DNA of 64,000 nucleotides, taken from Blastocatellia bacterium UBA7656 (GTDB taxonomy: Bacteria; Acidobacteriota; Blastocatellia; UBA7656). A program made the translations under genes and the position numbers. A model generated the notes under the pieces. The model ran no database searches. It was not told the origin of the DNA and worked only from the letters and a program-made list of their open reading frames with translations. The stretch is from assembly GCA_002483445.1 (NCBI GenBank), contig DLHY01000152.1, positions 17,798 to 81,797 on the forward strand, read 5' to 3'. The number at the start of each line of letters is the position of its first letter. The first letter of the stretch is position 1. Below, piece after piece: positions 51,477 through 58,021 of the stretch.

Positions 51477-51959
51477 ATGAGCGATACACAAACCGCATCA
51501 GGGGCGCGAGACTTCGATTTTCTTCTGGGGCGATGGCGCGTGCAAAACAAATTCCTGAAGGCACGTTTGAAAGGATCGAACGAATGGCTAACCTTCGAGG
51601 CGTCGCTTGAGGTGCGAAGCATAATCGGCGGTCTCGGCAACGTCGACCAGTACAAAGCGACCTTATTCGGAAAACCCCTGGAAGGCACGACGCTGCGGGT
51701 TTTCAATCCTCAAACGAAAAAATGGAGTCTGTACTGGGTCGACAACTGGTCTGCGACTCTTCAGCCGCCGCTCGTGGGAGAATTCAAAAACGGTGTCGGC
51801 GAGTTTTTCACCGATGACGAGTACGAGGGCAAAAAAATAAAGGTGCGATTCATCTGGTCCGAGATCGCAGGAAATCATGCGCGCTGGGAGCAGGCTTTTT
51901 CCGAAGACGGCGGAAAGGTCTGGGAGACGAACTGGATTATGGAATTTTCAAAGATATAA
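51477..51959 (+). CDS. Hypothetical DUF1579-like protein
   Basis: 160 residues from ATG 51477 with GAAGGAGAGAACT upstream. The start is followed by RDFDFLLGRWRVQNKFLKARL and later by a beta-rich body (WLTFEASLEVRSIIGGLGNVDQY, SLYWVDNWSATLQPPLVGEF, WEQAFSEDGGKVWETNWIM). The opening DFDFLLGxW is a common start of DUF1579-type calycin-like barrels. There is no signal peptide from this start. A tandem copy of its leader lies 114 bases upstream and in frame, so a longer product with an N-terminal hydrophobic segment (IISINFLLFVCLA) is possible. Confidence 0.72.
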   Translation: MSDTQTASGARDFDFLLGRWRVQNKFLKARLKGSNEWLTFEASLEVRSIIGGLGNVDQYKATLFGKPLEGTTLRVFNPQTKKWSLYWVDNWSATLQPPLVGEFKNGVGEFFTDDEYEGKKIKVRFIWSEIAGNHARWEQAFSEDGGKVWETNWIMEFSKI

Positions 51960-52275
51960 CAGTCAATTCACAGGCACAGACTGAAATTCACCGATGCCTT
52001 GACGCCTTCCGTCTGCTGAGTTAGAAGGCGCGGCTTTCAAGGGCAGCACAAGAATCGATGCGGAGTAGAGAGATGAACTCAGATAAGGAACGGGATTCGT
52101 GTTCATCTCTCTACTCCGTGTCCTGTTTTTTCCCAGGACGTATGCTTTGAGCCATCAACGCAAGCCCCTCTCTTGATCACCCCTTCATCGCGCAACTTCT
52201 CTGGCTGTGTTGCTCGCTGATCGCGGCTTTGATATTTTTACCGTTCACAAACTAATCCGATACTGACGGAGTTTT
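51960..52275. other. Intergenic region with hairpin terminator, no gene
   Basis: 316 bases. An 18-base inverted repeat with a following T-run (see 52061-52131) is the only feature recognised. Confidence 0.55.
52061..52131 (+). terminator. Long hairpin with T-run, probable terminator
   Basis: A perfect 18-base inverted pair (CGGAGTAGAGAGATGAAC at 52061-52078 and GTTCATCTCTCTACTCCG at 52101-52118) is followed by six T at 52126-52131. It lies about 100 bases after the DUF1579-like gene. The arms also look like the word-type repeats. Confidence 0.6.
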
Positions 52276-52995
52276 ATGTCAAACGAAAAGAAACTGGGAT
52301 TGCTGGCGCTCCTGCTCTGCCTGGTTTTGCAGGGATGCGACAGGAAATCGAGCGCGACTTCGCCGCCGCCGCAGTCGCCTGCGGGCGCAAGCTCTGATGT
52401 GCAAACGATGGAAGTCGCAAAAGCGGTGATGGTCACGGTCGAACTGGACATGGGCAAAAAAAATCCTACCATAGCCGAAGCCCTCAGCGAGATCGAACGC
52501 CGACATCAGCCTGACGATGGGCAGGGCCGAACTTTCGCCGTTCTCGACGCCTACGGCGAGATGACTCCCGAAGGCAAGCTTCACATATCGATGCACGTGA
52601 GCAGCGAGCGGCCCGGCACGGGGTCTCTCATCTTCAAGGGCACGGGCGAGGTTTTATGGACAGCTAAGATAATCGGTCAGCCAGTCTCGCCGATCAAAAA
52701 CCTGACCATACTGATCGATGACGGCGCGGGAAAAACATTCACCATCGATGGATCGAACAACCCGCAATCGATACTCGACGCCAAGATTCAGGGTCGAAGC
52801 GAAATTGTGCGCGAGTTCTGGCCCGACAAAGCGGAGCGCGAATTCACGTTCATCTACAGCGCGTGCGGATGCCCGGTGAAAGTGAAAGTGAAGCGCGCGG
52901 GCGATAAAACTCTTCGCACATCGGACACGCCTGTCATCTTCCCCGACGATCCGGCGGCGGTCGTGACCATCTCGCGATTGATGCGATGGCAGTAG
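52276..52995 (+). CDS. Putative lipoprotein of unknown function
   Basis: 239 residues from ATG 52276 (CGGAGTTTT upstream). A lipoprotein signal peptide with lipobox LVLQGC is followed by a Ser/Pro-rich linker. The mature domain has ELDMGKKNPTIAEALSEIERRHQ, a beta-rich middle (EVLWTAKIIGQP) and a Cys pair in YSACGCPVKVKVK. The lipobox indicates attachment to a membrane; no family is recognised. Confidence 0.75.
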   Translation: MSNEKKLGLLALLLCLVLQGCDRKSSATSPPPQSPAGASSDVQTMEVAKAVMVTVELDMGKKNPTIAEALSEIERRHQPDDGQGRTFAVLDAYGEMTPEGKLHISMHVSSERPGTGSLIFKGTGEVLWTAKIIGQPVSPIKNLTILIDDGAGKTFTIDGSNNPQSILDAKIQGRSEIVREFWPDKAEREFTFIYSACGCPVKVKVKRAGDKTLRTSDTPVIFPDDPAAVVTISRLMRWQ

Positions 52996-53040
52996 AGTTT
53001 ATGTGGCGGGCGATGAAAGCCGGGTTATAATGAGGTCGCC

Positions 53041-53313
53041 ATGGCTATGAACACCATTGCAACTTTGACGGCGCTCGAAGCTGCTGCTGATCTCGCATGG
53101 CAATAGCTGGCAGAGGAACAGCATCAGGCGCGATCTACCCAAACAGATGTCGTACCCAAAGAGCAACGGGAAAGAGCGCGAGAGGCTGGACTCGATATAC
53201 CAGATGAACAAGAAATCATGAGCTACGAGGAAATAGAAGAAGCAGAAAACGGAGTGTTCATGGCTTACTGCGAACAATGCTGTCCGGCATTCTACGCAAT
53301 ATTAACAGCTTAG
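53041..53313 (+). pseudogene. Small ORF interrupted by an in-frame amber codon
   Basis: ATG 53041 with GAGGTCGCC upstream reads MAMNTIATLTALEAAADLAWQ, then TAG at 53104-53106, and the same frame stays open for another 68 codons (LAEEQHQARSTQTDVVPKE ... FMAYCEQCCPAFYAILTA) to a stop at 53311-53313. The second part is acidic and has a Cys pair. I interpret it as a small gene with an early nonsense mutation or as two unrelated fragments. The product is unrecognised. Codon read-through cannot be judged from sequence. Confidence 0.45.
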
Positions 53314-53455
53314 TGTCCCTATTTCCTACAGCCCAAGCCGACCTGCGCCGCAAACTGAGTTGTATGCTGATGTGGATGTTCGGCACTTGTTTACCTTATA
53401 CTGCGCACGGCCACAAATTGAGCTTTTTGAAATCGAGAGAATAGTTGAGCAAGAT

Positions 53456-53506
53456 GTTCAGAGTTCACGCTTTAGCGTGCAGCAGCCTAAAGGCTGGACT
53501 CTGAAC
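53456..53506. repeat. Three-hairpin (cruciform-like) repeat
   Basis: An outer pair GTTCAGAGT/ACTCTGAAC encloses two small stems, CACGCT/AGCGTG with loop TT and CAGCCT/AGGCTG with loop AA. The three-way design differs from the simple word repeats. It lies in the gap before the VapB-like gene. Confidence 0.75.
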
Positions 53507-53610
53507 AAAAGCGCAATCTATGCCCGCGCGGAGTATAACATCTCGTGCAAATTTCACGTATGAGCAGTAAACTTGGCAAGAAAAATGATTCTGTCAACGG
53601 AGGTCACTGT

Positions 53611-53829
53611 ATGAGCAGGCAGTTGAAACCGCTCGAAGAGCTTGTTAAAGAGTTGCCGCCAGCCTCTCAAGCGGAGGTAAGAGATTTCGTGGAATTCCTT
53701 CTGGAAAAACGGAGAAGGAAATCCACCAGGACATTGCGGCAGAACTGGGCGGGCGCATTGAGTGATTACCGCGATCAGTACACGTCGCTGGAACTTCAGC
53801 AAAAAGCTCTCGACTGGCGAGGTGATTGA
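53611..53829 (+). CDS. VapB-like antitoxin (DUF2281-type)
   Basis: 72 residues from ATG 53611 (CGGAGG upstream). LKPLEELVKELPPASQAEVRDFVEFLLEKR is the short helical start common to DUF2281 antitoxins, followed by a positively charged and helical tail. The stop overlaps the toxin start (TGATG), which fits a two-gene toxin-antitoxin unit. Confidence 0.78.
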   Translation: MSRQLKPLEELVKELPPASQAEVRDFVEFLLEKRRRKSTRTLRQNWAGALSDYRDQYTSLELQQKALDWRGD

Positions 53830-54233
53830 TGTATCTGATAGATACCAACATCTGGCTTGAGCGGTTGCTCGGGCAAGCACGATCTGATGAGGTGGGCGAC
53901 TTTCTCACTCGTATTCCATCAAGCGAGTTATACATCACTGACTTTGCTTTCCATTCCATCTGTGTGGTGTTGACGCGATTAAGAAGAGAACAAGCCTTGC
54001 TCGATTTCGCGCAGGACGCGTTTATTGATGGAGATGTTGCTTTGGCAACGATTCTGCCGGAAGAGATGCAAAGCCTGATCGATGTTAGAGAGCAATTCAA
54101 TCTTGATTTCGACGACGCTTATCAATATGCGGCAGCGGAGAAATATGATTTGGTGATAGTGAGTTTTGATAATGATTTCAACCAAACTGCGCGAGGAAGA
54201 AGGACGCCAGCAGAAGTGTTAGCGGATTTGTGA
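53829..54233 (+). CDS. vapC: VapC-type PIN-domain toxin
   Basis: 134 residues from ATG 53829. MYLIDTNIWLERLL carries the first PIN Asp; Glu in SSELYITDFAFHSI and Asp residues in NLDFDDAYQYAAAEKYDLVIVSFDNDF complete the metal site. PIN toxins of this group cut RNA and are neutralised by the upstream VapB-like protein. It overlaps the upstream stop by one base and ends before the amidase gene. Confidence 0.9.
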   Translation: MYLIDTNIWLERLLGQARSDEVGDFLTRIPSSELYITDFAFHSICVVLTRLRREQALLDFAQDAFIDGDVALATILPEEMQSLIDVREQFNLDFDDAYQYAAAEKYDLVIVSFDNDFNQTARGRRTPAEVLADL

Positions 54234-54307
54234 CAAAATCCACCTTTACCTTTGATGAGTCCATCTTCACGCCTGAGCAAGCCACCACGCGAAATGGAGA
54301 ATCCATC

Positions 54308-55183
54308 ATGTCACGAATAGTCAGATGCGGTCTTATTCAGGCCGCCAATGCCGAGCCTAACGATAGTCCCGTCGAAAGGATCAAAGCGGCGATGATCGAT
54401 AAGCATCTCTCGATGATCGAAGACGCCGCTCATCAGAATGTGCAGATACTCTGTCTTCAGGAGCTTTTCTACGGCCCTTATTTTTGCGCCGAGCAAAATC
54501 CCCACTGGTATGGAATGGTCGAACGCATCCCTGATGGCCCCACCACCAAGCTGATGCGGGACGCGGCCCGACGCCATCGAATGGCGATGGTCGTTCCCAT
54601 CTATGAAGAAGAGATGACCGGCGTCTACTACAACACCGCCGCCGTAATCGATTCAGACGGCCAGTATCTTGGCAAGTATCGCAAGACTCACATACCGCAC
54701 TGTTTGCCGGGATTTTGGGAGAAGTTCTATTTCACACCGGGCAATCTGGGCTTCCCGACTTTCGAAACCCGTTACGCGCGCATAGGCGTCTATATATGCT
54801 ATGACCGCCACTTCCCTGAAGGCGCGCGGGCTTTGGGTCTCAATGGAGCCGAGATAGTTTTCATCCCTTCGGCTACGACCAAAGGCCATGCGGATTATCT
54901 CTGGGAGCTTGAACAGAGAGCGCACGCCGTAGCGAATGGTTATTTCGTCGGCACCATAAATCGAGTCGGAACGGAAGCGCCATGGAACATAGGCCAGTTT
55001 TTCGGCTCGTCTTATTTCTGCAATCCCGACGGTCGAATGCTGGCTAAAGGAAGCGAAGACGAAGACGAGTTGATAGTCGCCGATCTCGATCTGGACGAGA
55101 TTCAGGAGGTGCGAACGCACTGGCAGTTTTATCGCGACCGCCGCCCCGATATGTACGGCCTCATTAGCAGCAATCACAGTTGA
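54308..55183 (+). CDS. Nitrilase-superfamily amidase (N-carbamoyl hydrolase-like)
   Basis: 291 residues from ATG 54308 (GGAG upstream). The catalytic triad is visible: Glu in CLQELFYGPYFCAEQ, Lys in GKYRKTHIPH and Cys in VYICYDRHFPEG. The LPGFWEKFYFTPGN segment resembles the N-carbamoylputrescine amidase/beta-ureidopropionase group, which releases ammonia and CO2 from carbamoyl compounds. No pyrimidine or polyamine gene is next to it. Confidence 0.88.
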   Translation: MSRIVRCGLIQAANAEPNDSPVERIKAAMIDKHLSMIEDAAHQNVQILCLQELFYGPYFCAEQNPHWYGMVERIPDGPTTKLMRDAARRHRMAMVVPIYEEEMTGVYYNTAAVIDSDGQYLGKYRKTHIPHCLPGFWEKFYFTPGNLGFPTFETRYARIGVYICYDRHFPEGARALGLNGAEIVFIPSATTKGHADYLWELEQRAHAVANGYFVGTINRVGTEAPWNIGQFFGSSYFCNPDGRMLAKGSEDEDELIVADLDLDEIQEVRTHWQFYRDRRPDMYGLISSNHS

Positions 55184-55217
55184 ACAGGAGTCGTCTTCGA
55201 CCATGTACTAAGAGCGC

Positions 55218-55268
55218 AGGCAAAGGCTGAGAGGAAGAGATGATGCGTTTTTTCCTCTCAGCCTTTGC
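55218..55268. repeat. Perfect 18-bp inverted repeat
   Basis: GGCAAAGGCTGAGAGGAA at 55218-55235 and its exact reverse complement at 55251-55268, with loop GAGATGATGCGTTTT. It follows the amidase gene. The T-run is in the loop, so its role as a terminator is doubtful. Confidence 0.7.
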
Positions 55269-55329
55269 CCGCGCAAGACTGCCTTTGTATTGACTCAGGG
55301 CTTATCATGCCTGCGGTGTGGAGGTGCTT

Positions 55330-57069
55330 ATGAAAAGGTCGGCTTTCTTTAATCAAGTGTGTCACAGCGCGACGCTTATCTTTCAGATTTTGATCGCGAC
55401 GATGCTCATCGCGCAAACGGCCCCGGCTCAATCAGGCAAACAGATTGAATCTGTGAGGCCGCGTCGCGCGCTCGGCCCTGCAAGCCTTCTTCGCTCGATT
55501 CGCGCAGAAGCGATGGCTGGCGGCGTTCGCATAATCGTCGAGACGGACGGCATCGCAGAGTTTCGCGACTTCGCGCTCGCCAACCCTCATCGCGTGGTCA
55601 TCGATGTGGCGGGCGTGCGCTCGGCGATTGCAAATAAAACGATGTCAGTAGGGCGCGCTTCGATTGAGCGCGTCCGCATCGGGCAGCCTGACTCGAATGC
55701 TGTTCGCATAGTTCTGGACGCGAGAGAGCGAGTCCTGCATCGCGTGACCCTGGATGGCTCTTCGCTCATCATCACAGTCGGCAACATCAAAACACAAAAC
55801 ACCGCCGCGCGTGTAGAAGCCATAAAACCGGAAGTCAAAGTCGCGGGCGCGCGCGTCGATGCGCGCGATGACACATCGGGGCGCGAAGAGATGAAGACGA
55901 TGATGCGCCGAGTCGAAGAACTCGAAGCTCGCATTCGCCAGCTTGAAGCTGACAAAGCGAAAAACACTGGCCAGCCTGAAGCCGAAAAAGCAAAAACCAC
56001 TGAGCCGCCCGCCGCTGACGCAGCCTCGACGGTTGCCGCTCACTCAGATTCACCGGAAAAACACGATCAGGTTTCCCAGCACGATGGGCCAGCCACAGGC
56101 GCTCCTCGGATGCAGATTCAGGGTTATGCGGATGTCAGCTTTCACGCCAGCAACGAAAAAGGGAAAACTTCTTCATTCGCCGTCGGCCAGTTAGACCTCT
56201 TCATCACCTCGCAGCTTTCCGACAAGTTCAGCGTGCTGGGCGAACTGATACTGGAAGCGCGCAGTAATAATAGATTTGAATTCGAGCTTCATCGCCTGTT
56301 GCTGCGCTACACGCCCAATGATTATTTCAACCTGGGAGTTGGCCGCTATCACACTGCCATTGGCTACTACAACACGGCCTATCATCACGGCCAGTGGTTT
56401 CAGACCGCCGCCAATCGCCCTTTCATTTTCGCTTTCGAGGGGCAAGGCGGAATTCTTCCCATCCACAACGTGGGGCTGACCGCCACAGGGCGCATACCTT
56501 CGGGCGGCGTGGGCCTTCGCTACATAGCTGAAGTCGGAAACGGCAGGGCTTCGCGCTCTCTTCTGGCCGTGCCGGTTCAGACCGCGGTGGATGAAAACAA
56601 CGGCAAGTCTTTCAATCTCGGATTGCTTTCGCGTCCCGACCGATTGCCGGGATTGCAGATGGGATTTTCCGTCTATCGCGACAATCTCCACCCTGACGGA
56701 TTGCCGCGAGTCGGGCAGACCATATCAGTCGCGCATGTGGTTTATCGCAATTCGAATTATGAATGGCTCAACGAAGCCATAGACATTCGCCACAACGTAG
56801 ACGGCGGTCGCATTTTTCACACGCCGGCTTTTTACACTCAGTTCGCGCGACGAATAGGAGAAGCGTGGCCATACTTTCGCTATCAGTACACGAACGCGCC
56901 GGACGACGATCCTGTTTTTCAAAACGTAGGTCGTCGCAACGGGCCTTCGGTGGGACTGCGTTACAACATCAGCGAGTTTGCCGCTCTGAAAATTCAATAC
57001 GACCGCACCGAAAGACGAAGGCTCCGTTCGCTTGACGAGCTCGTGCTTCAACTCGGATTCACGTTTTGA
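55330..57069 (+). CDS. AMIN-domain porin (OprP/O-like barrel)
   Basis: 579 residues from ATG 55330 (GGAGGTG upstream). A signal peptide (about 1-33) is followed by an AMIN-like beta domain near 45-150 (GGVRIIVETDGIAEFRDFALANPHRVVIDVAG), a coiled-coil helix near 180-215 (MKTMMRRVEELEARIRQLEADKAK), an Ala/Pro/Glu-rich linker, and a C-terminal beta-barrel beginning QIQGYADVSFHASNEKG and ending QLGFTF. AMIN domains bind peptidoglycan, so the barrel could be anchored to the wall. It is the first gene of the sensory locus and lies four bases before a substrate-binding-like protein. Confidence 0.83.
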   Translation: MKRSAFFNQVCHSATLIFQILIATMLIAQTAPAQSGKQIESVRPRRALGPASLLRSIRAEAMAGGVRIIVETDGIAEFRDFALANPHRVVIDVAGVRSAIANKTMSVGRASIERVRIGQPDSNAVRIVLDARERVLHRVTLDGSSLIITVGNIKTQNTAARVEAIKPEVKVAGARVDARDDTSGREEMKTMMRRVEELEARIRQLEADKAKNTGQPEAEKAKTTEPPAADAASTVAAHSDSPEKHDQVSQHDGPATGAPRMQIQGYADVSFHASNEKGKTSSFAVGQLDLFITSQLSDKFSVLGELILEARSNNRFEFELHRLLLRYTPNDYFNLGVGRYHTAIGYYNTAYHHGQWFQTAANRPFIFAFEGQGGILPIHNVGLTATGRIPSGGVGLRYIAEVGNGRASRSLLAVPVQTAVDENNGKSFNLGLLSRPDRLPGLQMGFSVYRDNLHPDGLPRVGQTISVAHVVYRNSNYEWLNEAIDIRHNVDGGRIFHTPAFYTQFARRIGEAWPYFRYQYTNAPDDDPVFQNVGRRNGPSVGLRYNISEFAALKIQYDRTERRRLRSLDELVLQLGFTF

Positions 57070-57073
57070 AAAT

Positions 57074-57553
57074 ATGACGAAACGGTTGATCTTATGTGCG
57101 GCAGCTTTGATCGCGCTGACAGGCGCGAGCGCAAACTCTGCGCGGGTGCAGGAAGACCTGGCGATCATAGTCAACAAATCGAATCCGGTCGAAAATATCT
57201 CGCTTGCCGATCTGAGGAAAATTTTTCTCGCTGAGCGAAGCCGCTGGCCCAACGGTCGCAAAGTGACTATCGTGATGCGCGAGCAGGGTCGCGCGGAACG
57301 TTCAGCGGCGCTCAAGCTGATTTATCGAATGCGCGAGCAGGATTTCAATCGCTACTTTCTCAACATCAAGTTCACGGGCGAAGCTCTGGAAGAACCCAAG
57401 CTGCTGGCATCTTCTGATGGAATGATAAAATTCGTCTTCAACGTGCCGGGCGCAATCGGATATGCGCGAGCGAGCGAAGTCGATTCATCCGTGAAAGTGT
57501 TGCGCATCGATGGACTGGCTCCCGGCCAGCCCGGATACAAGCTGAAGTTGTGA
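57074..57553 (+). CDS. Small PstS-like periplasmic binding protein
   Basis: 159 residues from ATG 57074, four bases after the porin stop. A signal peptide (about 1-23) is followed by a PBP-like fragment: IIVNKSNPVENISLADLRKIFLAERSRWPNGRKVTIV, then FNRYFLNIKFTGEAL and a GAIGYARASE tail. This is the shape of the short phosphate-ABC-binding-like (PBP-like_2) proteins that lie next to porins and sensor kinases in various bacteria. It may deliver a solute signal to the 58022 kinase, by context. Confidence 0.78.
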   Translation: MTKRLILCAAALIALTGASANSARVQEDLAIIVNKSNPVENISLADLRKIFLAERSRWPNGRKVTIVMREQGRAERSAALKLIYRMREQDFNRYFLNIKFTGEALEEPKLLASSDGMIKFVFNVPGAIGYARASEVDSSVKVLRIDGLAPGQPGYKLKL

Positions 57554-58009
57554 GACAGAAGTCAGAAGTCAGAAGTCAGAAGTCAGAAGTCAGAAGACAG
57601 AAGTCAGGAGTCAGAATGGATAAGGCTCCGTCGAAAACTTTTCGAGATTTGGTTGTCTGGCAGAAGGCGCATCAGTTCGTTTTATCTGTTTATCGATTCA
57701 GCGACGGCTTTCCGTCCAGAGAAATGTATGGGCTGACCTCGCAGTTGAGACGAGCAGCCATATCAATCCCGGCCAACATCGCTGAAGGATTCAGAAAGAA
57801 AGGGAAGAGCGACAAAGCTCGATTTATGAACATCGCTCAAGGCTCTGTTGAAGAATGCAGGTATTATTTGATTCTGGCGACCGACCTCGGATACGGAGAC
57901 AGCAAACCACTTATGGAGCAGATTGAAGAAGTCAGCAAAATGCTCGATAAGTACCACTCTGCTATTCTGGCTTCCGGCTTCTGACTTCTGACTTCTGTCT
58001 TCTGTCTCC
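57554..58009. mobile_element. Putative repeat-bracketed element carrying a four-helix-bundle gene
   Basis: Tandem GTCAGAA/ACAGAAGTCAG words (57554-57615) precede the S23-type gene, and their reverse complement (CTTCTGACTTCTGACTTCTGTC, 57978-58009) follows it immediately. The pair frames the gene like terminal inverted repeats and separates the periplasmic protein from the sensor kinase. No transposase is present and no target-site duplication was identified. Movement is inferred, not seen. Confidence 0.5.
57616..57984 (+). CDS. Four-helix-bundle protein (S23/bAvd-like)
   Basis: 122 residues from ATG 57616 (AGGAG eleven bases upstream; the frame continues into the repeat words and is not used). 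The family signature is clear: FRDLVVWQKAHQFVLSVYRFSDGFPSREMYGLTSQLRRAAISIPANIAEGF, then MNIAQGSVEECRYYLILATDLGY. Such proteins form four-helix bundles and are encoded, among others, in intervening sequences of 23S rRNA genes and next to retroelements (Avd). A nucleic-acid-binding role is known for some members. Here it is bracketed by inverted words inside a sensory operon. Confidence 0.9.
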   Translation: MDKAPSKTFRDLVVWQKAHQFVLSVYRFSDGFPSREMYGLTSQLRRAAISIPANIAEGFRKKGKSDKARFMNIAQGSVEECRYYLILATDLGYGDSKPLMEQIEEVSKMLDKYHSAILASGF

Positions 58010-58021
58010 TTGAGGGATTGT

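Noticed and set aside
55218..55268. Intrinsic terminator after the amidase gene
   Set aside because: The T-run falls in the loop rather than after the stem, so it is kept only as an inverted repeat.
13411..58009. CRISPR array among the repeat blocks
   Set aside because: The words are short (7-12 bases), tandem or inverted, and lack regularly spaced unique spacers; no cas genes are in the window.
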